64,000 nucleotides of DNA from Symsagittifera roscoffensis (taxonomy: Eukaryota > Xenacoelomorpha > Acoela > Convolutidae). The DNA lies in assembly GCF_963678635.1 (NCBI RefSeq), contig NC_087066.1, forward strand, positions 704,201 to 768,200, given 5' to 3'. The position numbers and the translations under genes were made by a program. This document shows positions 53,100 through 64,000 of the stretch, in pieces (within the stretch, counting starts at the first letter, position 1; each line of letters starts with the position of its first letter). The notes beneath the pieces were generated by a model, which worked only from the letters and a program-made list of their open reading frames with translations, was not told where the DNA came from and searched no databases.

Positions 53100-55670
53100 T
53101 GACAATTGATTGAGAAGGGGCTAGAGTGCGGAATTTGACAGTGGAGTGTTGCTGAACTTTGAGGGAGAAGGGGGTAGAGGGGGCATATGACAGTTGAGTG
53201 GTGCTGACCCTTGAGGGAGAAGTGGAGGGAGGGAGGACATATGACAGTTGAGTGGTGCTGATATTTGATTAAGAAGGAATGTAGGGAGGGGGCATATGAC
53301 AGTTGAGTGGTGCTGACCATTGATTGAGAAGTGGGTAGAGGGGGGCATATGACAGTTGAGTGATGCTGACCTTCGGCGGAGAAAGGGGCGGAGGGGGTAT
53401 ATGACAATTGAGTGTTGCTGACTTTTGATTGAGAAGGAGGTAGTTGGGGGCCATATGACAGTTGAGTGATGCTGACCTTTGAGAGAGAAGGGGATATAGG
53501 GGGACAGAGGACAGTTGATTGGTGCTGACCATTGATTGAGAAGGGGGTAGAGGGGGGCATATTACAGTTGAGTGATGCTGACCTTTGAGGGAGAAGGAAA
53601 AGAGGGGGACATATGACAGTTGAGTGGTGCTAAGCTTTGATTGAGAAGGGAGGGGTAGATGGGGTCATACGACAGTTGAGTGGTGCTGACTTTAGTTTGA
53701 GAAGGGGGTAGAGGCGAATAATTGACATTTAGGTGATGCTTACCTTTGATTGACAAGGGGGCAGAGGGGGCACAAATGGCAGTTGAGTGGTGCTGATCTT
53801 TGAGGGGAAAGAGGGCGGAGTGGAGACTTATGACATTTGAGTTGTGCTGAACTTTGATTGAGAAGGGTGTAGAGGGGGGCAGAAAACAGTTGAGCGATGC
53901 TGACCTTTGAGGGAGAAGGGGTTAAAGGGGGGACATAGGACAGTTGAGTGGTGCTGACCTTTGATTGAGAACAGAGTAGAGTGGGGCAAATGACAGTTGA
54001 GTGGTGCTGATCTTTGATTGAGAAGGGGGTGGAGGGGAGCATGGGACAGTTGTGTAATGCGGACCTTTGAGGTAGAAGGGAGTAGAGAGGGGACATATGA
54101 CAGTTGAATGGTGCTTACCTTTGATTGAGAAGGGGTAGATTGAGGCATGCGACAGTTGACTGATGCTGACATTTGAGGTAGAAGGGGGTAGAGAAGGGAC
54201 CTATGACAGTTGAGTGGTGCTGATCTTTGAGGGGGAAGAGGGCGGAGGGGGTGCATATGACAGTTGAGTTTTGCTAACCTTTGATTGAGAAGGGGTAGAG
54301 GGAGGCAGAAGACAGTTGGGTGATGCTGACTTTTGAGGGAGAAGGGTTTGAGGGGGGCCATAGGACGGTTGAGTGGTTGTGACCTTTGAGGGAACAGGGG
54401 GTAGAGGAGGGACACATGACAGTTGAGTGGTGCTGACCTTTGAGGGAGAAGGGGCGCAGAGGGACAAGTGACAGTTGAGTGGTGCTGAACTTTGAGGGAT
54501 AAGGGGGTGGAGGGTTGGAGGGGACATATTACAGTTGAGTGGTGCTGACCTCTTATTGAGAAGGGGTAGAAGGGGGCATATAACAGTTGAGTGACGCGAA
54601 CCTTTGAGGTAGAAGGGGTAGATAGGGGACATATGACAGTTGAGTGGTGTTTACCTTTGAATGAGAAGGGGAAGATGGGGGCATACGACAGTTGAAGGAT
54701 GCTGAAATTTGAGGTAGAAGGGGGTAGAGAGGGGACCTATGACAGTTGAGTGGGGCTGATCTATGAGGGGGATGAGGGCGGAGGGGGTACATATGACAGT
54801 TGATTTGTGCCGATCTTTTAGGGAGAAGGGGGTGGATGGGCACATATGACAATGAGTGGTTGTGACCTTTGAGGGAACAGTAGAGGAGGGACACATGACA
54901 GTTGAGTGGTGCTGACCTTTGAGGGAGAAGGGGTGCAGAGGGACAAGTGACAGTTGAGTGGTGCTGAACTTAGAGGGATAAGGGGGTGGAGGGTTGGAGG
55001 GGACATATTACAGTTGAGTGGTGCTGAGCTTTGAGAGAGAAGAGGGCAGAGGGAGACGTATGACAGTTGAGTGATGCTGACCTTTGAGGGAGCAGGGGTA
55101 GAGGAGGGACACATGACAGTTGAGTGGTGCTGATCTTTGAGGGAGAAGTAGCGGAGGGGGATAGGTGACAGTTGAGTGGTGCTGACCATTGAGGGAGAAG
55201 GGGCGCAGAGGGACAAGTGACAGTTGAGTGATGCTAAACTTTGAGGGATAAGGGGGTGGAGGGGGACATTTTACAGTTGAGTGGTGCTGACCTTTGACTG
55301 AGAAAGGTTAGAAGGGGGCATATTACAATTGAGTGGTGCTGACCTTTGATTGAGAAGAGGGTAGAGGTGGGACATATGACAGTTGAGTGGTGCTGAGCTT
55401 TGAGGGAGAAGGCGGCGGAGGGGGGGCATATAACAAATGAGTTGTGCTGACCTTTGATTGATAAGGGGGTAGAGGGGGGCATATGACATTCGAGTGAGGT
55501 TACCTTTGAGGTAGAGGGGGGACATATGAGATTTTAGTTGCGCTGACCTTGATTGAGAAGGGAGTAGAGGGGGACATAGGACAGTTGAGTGGTGCTGACT
55601 ATTGATTGAGAAGGGGCTAGAGGGGGCATATGACAGTTGAGTGTTGCTGACTATTGATTGAGAAGGGGAG
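53100..55670 (+). repeat. Higher-order block P2
   Basis: Matches P1 at an offset of about 2880 bp: 'gctagagtgcggaatttgac' at about 53120 and 'gattttagttgcgctgacc' at about 55530. It is about 170 bp shorter through deletion of a few units. Confidence 0.85.
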
Positions 55671-55739
55671 AAGGGGTACAGAGGGTGGGTGTCTGACAGT
55701 TGAGTGGTGCTGACCTTTGAGGGAGAAGGGGGTAGAGGG

Positions 55740-56740
55740 CGCGCGTTGAGTGGTGCTAACCTTTGAGGGAGAAAGGTTGGAGGGGTACAATGGACAATTG
55801 AGTGGTGCTGGCCTTTAAGGAACAAGGGGCAGAGGGGGCACATATGAAAGTTGAGTGGCGCTGACCTTTGAGGGAGAAGTGGAAGAAGGGTGGACATATG
55901 ACCGTTGAATGGCGCTGAAACCTGAGGAAAAAGGGGGTGGAGGGGGGCATATGAAAGTTGAGTGGTGCTGACCTTTACTTGAGAAGGGTTAGAGGGCGCA
56001 CATATGACAGTTGAGTGGTGCTGACCTTTGATTGAGAAGGGGGCAGAGGGAGACGTATGACAGTTGAGTGATGCTGACCTTTGAGGGAGCAGGGGTAGAG
56101 GAGGGACACATGACAGTTGAGTGGTGCTGATCTTTGAGGGAGAAGTAGCGGAGGGGGGACTTATGACAGTTGAGTGGTGCTGAACTTTGAGGGAGAAGGG
56201 GTTGGAGGGGTGGAGGGGGACATATGACAAATGAGTGGTGCTGACCTTTGATTGAGAAGGGGGTAGAGGTGGGACATATGACAGTTGAGTGGTGCTGAGC
56301 TTTGAGGGAGAAGTGGGTAGAGGGGGGACTTATGACAGTTGAGTGGTGCTGACCTTTGCTTGAGAAGGGGGCAGAGGTGGGGCATATGACAGTTGAGTGG
56401 TGCTGAGCTTTGAGGGAGAAGGCGGCAGGGGGGGCATATGGTAAATGAGTGGTGCTGACCTTTGATTGAGAAGGGGGTAGAGGTGGGACATGTGACAGTT
56501 GAGTGATGCTGACCTTTGATGATGAAGGGGGTAGATGGGGAAAATATGACAGTTGAGTGGTGGTGACCTTTGAGGGAGAAGGAGGTAGAGGGGACACATA
56601 TGAGAGTTGAATGGCGCTGACCTTGATTGAGAAGGGGGTAGAGGGGGCGTTTAACAGTTGAGTGATGCTGACCTTTGAGGGAGAAGGGGGTAGAGGGCGA
56701 CATATGACAATTGAGTGGTGCTGACAATTGATTGAGAAGG
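55740..56740 (+). repeat. Higher-order block Q2
   Basis: Starts at the 'gcgcgcgttgag' marker (55740) and follows Q1 closely, including 'gacctttacttgagaagggt' at about 55970. Confidence 0.85.
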
Positions 56741-57177
56741 GGGTAGATGTGGGACATATGACAGTTGAGTGGTGCTGAGCTTTGAGGGAGAAGGCGGCGG
56801 AGGGGGGGCATATGACAAATGAGTTGTGCTGACCTTTGATTGATAAGGGGGTAGAGGGGGGCATATGACATCCGAGTGAGGTTACCTTTGAGGTAGAAGG
56901 GGTAGAGGGGGGACATATGAGATTTTAGTTGCGCTGACCTTCATTGAGAAGGGAGTAGAGGGGGACATAGGACAGTTGAGTGGTGCTGACTATTGATTGA
57001 GAAGGGGCGGAGGGGTCACATACGAAAGTTGAATAGCGCTGAACTTTGAAAAAGAAGAAGGAGCGGAGGGGGACAAGTGGCAGTTGAGTGGTGCTGACCT
57101 TTGAGGGAGAAGGGGTACAGAGGGCGGGTGTCTGACAGTTGAGTGGTGCTGACCTTTGAGGGAGAAGGGGGTAGAGG

Positions 57178-60100
57178 GCGCGCGTTGAGTGGTGCTAACC
57201 TTTGAGGGAGAAAGGTTGGAGGGGGACAATGGACAATTGAGTGGTGCTGGCCTTTAAGGAACAAGGGGCAGAGGGGGCACATATGAAAGTTGAGTGGCGC
57301 TGACCTTTGAGGGAGAAGTGGAAGAAGGGTGGACATATGACCGTTGGATGGCGCTGAAACCTGAGGAAAAAGGGGGTGGAGGGGGGCATATGAAAGTTGA
57401 GTGGTGCTGACCTTTACTTGAGAAGGGTTAGAGGGCGCACATATGACAGTTGAGTGGTGCTGACCTTTGATTGAGAAGGGGGCAGAGGGAGACGTATGAC
57501 AGTTGAGTGATGCTGACCTTTGAGGGAGCAGGGGTAGAGGAGGGACACATGACAGTTGAGTGGTGCTGATCTTTGAGGGAGAAGTAGCGGAGGGGGGACT
57601 TATGACAGTTGAGTGGTGCTGAACTTTGAGGGAGAAGGGGTTGGAGGGGTGGAGGGGGACATATGACAAATGAGTGGTGCTGACCTTTGATTGAGAAGGG
57701 GGTAGAGGTGGGACATATGACAGTTGAGTGGTGCTGAGCTTTGAGGGAGAAGGCGGCAGGGGGGGCATATGGTAAATGAGTGGTGCTGACCTTTGATTGA
57801 GAAGGGGGTAGAGGTGGGACATGTGACAGTTGAGTGATGCTGAGCTTTGAGGGAGAAGTGGGTAGAGGGGGGACTTATGACAGTTGAGTGGTGCTGACCT
57901 TTGCTTGAGAAGGGGGCAGAGGTGGGACATATGACAGTTGAGTGGTGCTGAGCTTTGAGGGAGAAGGCGGCAGGGGGGGCATATGGTAAATGAGTGGTGC
58001 TGACCTTTGATTGAGAAGGGGGTAGAGGTGGGACATGTGACAGTTGAGTGATGCTGACCTTTGATGATGAAGGGGGTAGATGGGGAAAATATGACAGTTG
58101 AGTGGTGGTGACCTTTGAGGGAGAAGGAGGTAGAGGGGACACATATGAGAGTTGAATGGCGCTGACCTTGATTGAGAAGGGGGTAGAGGGGGCGTTTAAC
58201 AGTTGAGTGATGCTGACCTTTGAGGGAGAAGGGGGTAGAGGGCGACATATGACAGTTGAGTGGTGCTGACAATTGATTGAGAAGGGGCTAGAGTGCGGAA
58301 TTTGACAGTGGAGTGTTGCTGAACTTTGAGGGAGAAGGGGGTAGAGGGGGCATATGACAGTTGAGTGGTGCTGACCCTTGAGGGAGAAGTGGAGGGAGGG
58401 AGGACATATGACAGTTGAGTGGTGCTGATATTTGATTAAGAAGGAATGTAGGGAGGGGGCATATGACAGTTGAGTGGTGCTGACCATTGATTGAGAAGTG
58501 TGTAGAGGGGGGCATATGACAGTTGAGTGATGCTGACCTTCGGGGGAGAAAGGGGCGGAGGGGGGTATATGACAATTGAGTGTTGCTGACTTTTGATTGA
58601 GAAGGAGGTAGTTGGGGGCCATATGACAGTTGAGTGATGCTGACCTTTGAGAGAGAAGGGGATATAGGGGGACAGAGGACAGTTGATTGGTGCTGACCAT
58701 TGATTGAGAAGGGGGTAGAGGGGGGCATATTACAGTTGAGTGATGCTGACCTTTGAGGGAGAAGGAAAATAGGGGGACATATGACAGTTGAGTGGTGCTA
58801 AGCTTTGATTGAGAAGGGAGGGGTAGATGGGGGCATACGACAGTTGAGTGGTGCTGACTTTAGTTTGAGAAGGGGGTAGAGGCGAATAATTGACATTTAG
58901 GTGATGCTTACCTTTGATTGACAAGGGGGCAGAGGGGGCACAAATGGCAGTTGAGTGGTGCTGATCTTTGAGGGGAAAGAGGGCGGAGTGGATCCTTATG
59001 ACATTTGAGTTGTGCTGACCTTTGATTGAGAAGGGTGTAGAGGGGGGCAGAAAACAGTTGAGTGATGCTGACCTTTGAGGGAGAAGGGGTTAAAGGGGGG
59101 ACATAGGACAGTTGAGTGGTGCTGACCTTTGATTGAGAACAGAGTAGAGTGGGGCGAATGACAGTTGAGTGGTGCTGATCTTTGATTGAGAAGGGGATGG
59201 AGGGGAGCATGGGACAGTTGTGTAATGCGGACCTTTGAGGTAGAAGGGAGTAGAGAGGGGACATATGACAGTTGAATGGTGCTTTCCTTTGATTGAGAAG
59301 GGGTAGATTGAGGCATGCGACAGTTGACTGATGCTGACATTTGAGGTAGAAGGGGGTAGAGAAGGGACCTATGACAGTTGAGTGGTGCTGATGTTTGAGG
59401 GGGAAGAGGGCGGAGGGGGTCCATATGACAGTTGAGTTTTGCTAACCTTTGATTGAGAAGGGGTAGAGGGAGGCAGAAGACAGTTGGACGATGCTGATTT
59501 TGAGGGAGAAGGGTTTGAGGGGGGCCATAGGACGGTTGAGTGGTTGTGACCTTTGAGGGAACAGGGGGTAGAGGAGGGACACATGACAGTTGAGTGGTGC
59601 TGACCTTTGAGGGAGAAGGGGCGCAGAGGGACAAGTGACAGTTGAGTGGTGCTGAACTTTGAGGGATAAGGGGGTGGAGGGTTGGAGGGGACATATTACA
59701 GTTGAGTGGTGCTGACCTCTGATTGAGAAGGGGTAGAAGGGGGCATATAACAGTTGAGTGACGCGGACCTTTGAGGTAGAAGGGGGTAGATAGGGGACAT
59801 ATGACAGTTGAGTGGTGTTTACCTTTGAATGAGAAGGGGTAGATGGGGGCATACGACAGTTGAAGGATGCTGAAATTTGAGGTAGAAGGGGGTAGAGAGG
59901 GGACCTATGACAGTTGAGTGGGGCTGATCTTTGAGGGGGATGAGGGCGGAGGGGGTACATATGACAGTTGAGTTGTGCTGACCTTTGATTGAGAAGGGGG
60001 TAGAGGGGGACAGAAGACAGTTGAGTGATGCTGACCTTTGAGAAAGAAGGGGGTTGCGAGGGGACATATGACAGTTGAGTGTTACTGATCTTTGAAGGAG

Positions 60101-60960
60101 AAGAGGGCGGAGGTGGACATATGACAGTTGATTTGTGCCGATCATTTAGTGAGAAGGGGGTGGATGGGCATACATGACAGTTGAGTGGTGCTGACCTTTG
60201 AGGGAGAAGGGGTGCAGAGGGACAAGTGACAGTTGAGTGGTGCTGAACTTAGAGGGATAAGGGGGTGGAGGGTTGGAGGGGACATATTACAGTTGAGTGG
60301 TGCTCAGCTTTGAGAGAGAAGAGGGCAGAGGGAGACGTATGACAGTTGAGCGATGCTGACCTTTGAGGGAGCAGGGGTAGAGGAGGGACACATGACAGTT
60401 GAGTGGTGCTGATCTTTGAGGGAGAAGTAGCGGAGGGGGATAGGTGAGAGTTGAGTGGTGCTGACCATTGAGGGAGAAGGGGCGCAGAGGGACAAGTGAC
60501 AGTTGAGTGATGCTGAACTTTGAGGGATAAGGGGGTGGAGGGGGACATTTTACAGTTGAGTGGTGCTGACCTTTGACTGAGAACGGTTAGAAGGGGGCAT
60601 ATTACAGTTGAGTGGTGCTGACCTTTGATTGAGAAGAGGGTAGATGTGGGACATATGACAGTTGAGTGGTGCTGAGCTTTGAGGGAGAAGGCGGCGGAGG
60701 GGGGGCATATGACAAATGAGTTGTGCTGACCTTTGATTGATAAGGGGGTAGAGGGGGGCATATGACATTCGAGTGAGGTTACCTTTGAGGTAGAAGGGGT
60801 AGAGGGGGGACATATGAGATTTTAGTTGCGCTGACCTTGATTGAGAAGGGAGTAGAGGGGGACATAGGACAGTTGAGTGGTGCTGACTATTGATTGAGAA
60901 GGGGCTAGAGGGGGCATATGACAGTTGAGTGTTGCTGACTATTGATTGAGAAGGGGCTAG
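57178..60960 (+). repeat. Higher-order superblock Q3-P3
   Basis: Repeats the Q1-P1 order at an offset of about 7.9-8.0 kb: Q marker at 57178, P marker 'gagtgcggaatttgac' at about 58291 and 'gattttagttgcgctgacc' at about 60818. It contains an extra duplication of a roughly 240-bp part of Q near 57720-57960. Confidence 0.85.
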
Positions 60961-62620
60961 AGGGGGCATATGACAGTTGAGTGTTGCTGACCCTTGAGGG
61001 GAAGGGGGCGGAGGGGGGACTTATGACAGTTGAGTGGTGCTGACCTTTGAGGGAGAAGGGGGTAGAGGGAGCATTTGACAGTTGAGTGATGCAAACATTT
61101 GAGGGAGAAGGGAGTAGATGGGGACATATGACAGTTGAGTGTTGCTGACCCTTGAGGGAGAAGTGGGCGGAGGGGGCACATATGACAGTTGAGTGGTGCT
61201 GACCTTTGAGGGAGAAGGGGGTAGAGGGGGGCATATGACAGTTGAGTGATGCTGACCTTTGATTAAGAAGGGAGTAGAGAGGGCACATATAACAGTTGAG
61301 TGGTGCTAACCATTGATTGAGAAGGGGGTAGAGGGGGACATAGGACGGTTGAGTTTTGCTGACCTATGAGTGAGAAGGAGGTAGAGGGGGGCAGATGACA
61401 GTTGAGTGATGCTTACCTTTGAGAGTGAAAGTGGTAGAGCGGGGACATATGACAGTTGAGTGGTGCTGAGCTTTGAGAGAGAAGAGGGCAGAGGGAGACG
61501 TATGACAGTTGAGTGATGTTGACCTTTGAGGGAGCAGGGGTAGAGGAGGGACACATGACAGTTGAGTGGTGCTGATCTTTGAGGGAGAAGTAGCGGAGGG
61601 GGATAGGTGAGAGTTGAGTGGTGCTGACCATTGAGGGAGAAGGGGCGCAGAGGGACAAGTGACAGTTGAGTGATGCTGAACTTTGAGGGATAAGGGGGTG
61701 GAGGGGGACATTTTACAGTTGAGTGGTGCTGACCTTTGACTGAGAACGGTTAGAAGGGGGCATCTTACAGTTGAGTGGTGCTGACCTTTGATTGAGAAGA
61801 GGGTAGATGTGGGACATATGACAGTTGAGTGGTGCTGAGCTTTGAGGGAGAAGGCGGCGGAGGGGGGGCATATGACAAATGAGTTGTGCTGACCTTTGAT
61901 TGATAAGGGGGTAGAGGGGGGCATATGACATTCGAGTGAGGTTACCTTTGAGGTAGAAGGGGTAGAGGGGGGACATATGAGATTTTAGTTGCGCTGACCT
62001 TGATTGAGAAGGGAGTAGAGGGGGACATAGGACAGTTGAGTGGTGCTGACTATTGATTGAGAAGGGGCTAGAGGGGGCATATGACAGTTGAGTGTTGCTG
62101 ACTATTGATTGAGAAGGGGCTAGAGGGGGCATATGACAGTTGAGTGTTGCTGACTCTTGAGGGGAAGGGGGCGGAGGGGGGACTTATGACAGTTGAGTGG
62201 TGCGGACCTTTGAGGGAGAAGGGGGTAGAGGGAGCATTTGACAGTTGAGTGATGCAAACATTTGAGGGAGAAGGGAGTAGATGGGGACATATGACAGTTG
62301 AGTGTTGCTGACCCTTGAGGGAGAAGTGGGCGGAGGGGGCACATATGACAGTTGAGTGGTGCTGACCTTTGAGGGAGAAGGGGGTAGAGGGGGGCATATG
62401 ACAGTTGAGTGATGCTGACCTTTGATTAAGAAGGGAGTAGAGAGGGCACATATAACAGTTGAGTGGTGCTAACCATTGATTGAGAAGGGGGTAGAGGGGG
62501 ACATAGGACGGTTGAGTTTTGCTGACCTATGAGTGAGAAGGAGGTAGAGGGGGGCAGATGACAGTTGAGTGATGCTTACCTTTGAGAGAGAAGGGAGTAG
62601 AGAGGGGACATATGACAGTT
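60300..62620 (+). repeat. 1163-bp tandem duplication inside the array
   Basis: 60300-61462 is repeated from 61463. Markers 'agaagagggcagagggagac', 'gcaaacatttgagggagaag' and 'tatgagtgagaaggaggtag' all recur exactly 1163 bp apart with few substitutions. The copies separate at about 62590-62620. Confidence 0.92.
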
Positions 62621-64000
62621 GAGTATTACTGATCTTTCAAGGAGAAGAGGAGGGAGGGCGGACATATGACAGTTGATTTGTTCTGACCTTTTAGAGAGAA
62701 GGGTGTGGAGGGGCACATATGACAGTTGAGTGGTTTTGACCTTTGAGGGAAAAGGGGCGGAGGGGGACAAGTGACAGTTGAGTGTTGCTGAATTTTGAGG
62801 GATAAGGGGTGGAGGGGTGGAGGGGGACATACGACAGTTGAGTGGTGCTGACCTTTGATTGAGAAGGGGGTAGAGGGGGGCATATAACAATTGAGTGGTG
62901 CTGACCTTCGATAGAGAAGGGGGTAGAGGGGGGACATATGACAAGTAAGTTGTGCTGACCTTTGATTGAGAAGGGGTTAGAGAAGGGCATATGACAGTTG
63001 AGTGATGCTGACATTTGAGAGTGAAAGTGGTAGAGCGGGGACATATGACAGTTGAGTGGTGGTGACCTTTGTAGGAGAAGGGGGAATTAGGGGGGACATA
63101 TGAGTTGAGTCGCGCTGACCCTGATTGAGAAGGGGGTAGAGGGGGACATAGGACAGTTGAGTGGTGCTGACCATTGATTGAGAAGGAGCTAGAGGGGGAC
63201 ATATGACATGGAGTGAGGCTGACTTTTGAGGGAGAAGGTGGTAGAGAGGGACATATGACAGTTGAGTGGTGCTGAAACTTGAGGGAGAAGTGGGCGGAGG
63301 GGGACAAATGACAGTTGATTTGTGCTGACCTTTTAGGGAGAAGGGTGTGGAGGGGCACATATGACAGTTGAGTGGTTTTGATCTTTGAGGGAGCAGGGGG
63401 TAGAGAAGGGACACATGACTGTTGAGTGGTGCTGACCTTTGAGGGACAAGGGGCGGTGGGGGACAAGTGACAGTTGAGTGTTGCTGAACTTTGAGGGATA
63501 AGGGGGTGGAGGGGCGGAGGGGGCCATACGACAGTTGAGTGGTGCTGACCTTTGATTGAGAAGGGGGTAGAGGGGGGCATATAACAGTTGAGTGGTGCTG
63601 ACCTTTGATTGAGAAGGGGGTAGAGGGGGGACATATGACAAATAAGTTGTGCTGACCTTTGATTGAGAAGGGGGTAGAGAAGGGCATATGACAGTTGAGT
63701 GATGCTGACCTTTGAGAGTGAAAGTGGTAGAGCGAGGACATATGACAGTTGAGTGGTGGTGACCTTTGTAGGAGAAGGGGGAAGACGGGGGACATATGAG
63801 TGTTGAGTTGCGCTGACCATGATTGAGAAGGGGGTAGAGGGGGACATAGGACAGTTGAGTGGCGCTGACCATTGATTGAGAAGGAGCTAGAGGGGGACAA
63901 ATGACATGGAGTGATGCTGACCTTTGAGGGAGAAGGTGGTAGAGAGGGACATATGACAGTTGAGTGGTGCTGACACTTGAGGGAGAACTGGGCGGAGGGG
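62600..64000 (+). repeat. About 697-bp higher-order repeat at the window end
   Basis: 'acaagtgacagttgagtgtt' at 62767 and 63463, and 'ggtgacctttgtaggagaag' at about 63060 and 63757, show a period near 697 bp (13 basic units). The second copy runs to the end of the window. Confidence 0.85.

Larger units (their letters stand above)
44534..64000 (+). repeat. 53-54 bp G-rich satellite array, about 360 units
   Basis: Consensus unit, in pieces: 'acatatgacagttgagtggt', 'gctgacctttgagggagaag', 'ggggtagaggggg'. Period 53-54 bp (for example 63541 to 63594). Two main variants differ at 'gagggagaag' versus 'gattgagaag' and are mixed along the array. Most units carry CATATG. The array starts sharply after 'gaattctaaactactc' and runs past the window end. 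The + strand is G/A-rich and C-poor; the minus strand has no stops in any frame in a consensus unit, which yields very long spurious frames (up to 674 codons). Confidence 0.97.

Noticed and set aside
44878-63900. Dozens of minus-strand open frames of 64-674 codons
   Set aside because: They are products of a stop-free satellite strand; translations jump among the three unit frames, start at arbitrary Met codons and overlap each other in several frames.
44534-64000. CRISPR-like array
   Set aside because: There are no unique spacers: the whole 53-54 bp unit repeats, in a genome with animal retroelements.

Overview
This 64 kb window looks like AT-rich, non-genic DNA from an invertebrate animal. 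No bacterial operon, CRISPR array, rRNA gene or intact host protein-coding gene can be supported. The metazoan assignment rests mainly on a nearly complete BEL/Pao retrotransposon, a group known only from animals. It sits beside two kinds of Ty3/gypsy-like LTR elements (one resembling the insect Osvaldo type) and a LINE endonuclease fragment. An arthropod is the best guess, but the sequence does not prove it. A 200-base run of N at 32822-33021 marks an assembly gap.

Layout. 1-9.5 kb: a decayed gypsy-like element (copy A) ending in an LTR at about 8378-8655, then an AATCGATT-rich patch. 9.5-12.7 kb: T-rich non-coding DNA with a perfect 12-bp hairpin, a head-to-tail pair of 543-bp units and a 301-bp foldback element. 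12.7-20.7 kb: two Osvaldo-like elements in tandem that share an LTR at about 18356-18700. 20.8-21.3 kb: a LINE endonuclease remnant whose coding sequence has expanded into a 30-31 bp minisatellite. 22.4-31.5 kb: copy B of the first gypsy-like family, with 5' LTR, gag, RT, RNase H and integrase remnants but no 3' LTR. 31.5-33.6 kb: a split 21-bp degenerate array, a SINE-like insert, palindromes and the gap. 33.6-40.6 kb: a BEL/Pao element with both LTRs, a primer-binding site and a 6-bp target-site duplication. 40.6-44.5 kb: unassigned DNA. 44.5-64 kb, continuing past the window: a G-rich satellite of about 360 units of 53-54 bp with clear higher-order structure.

How the parts relate. All five retroelement pieces with recognisable coding remnants lie in the + orientation and all are broken by stops and frameshifts; none looks able to encode its own mobilisation. 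Copies A and B complement each other as records of one family: A keeps the far 3' region and 3' LTR, B keeps the 5' LTR, gag and integrase. The strongest unexplained signals are the satellite's layered amplification and its minus strand that stays open in all three frames, the LTR hairpin shared by A and B, the tandem 543-bp units ending in a hairpin, and the birth of a minisatellite inside LINE coding sequence.
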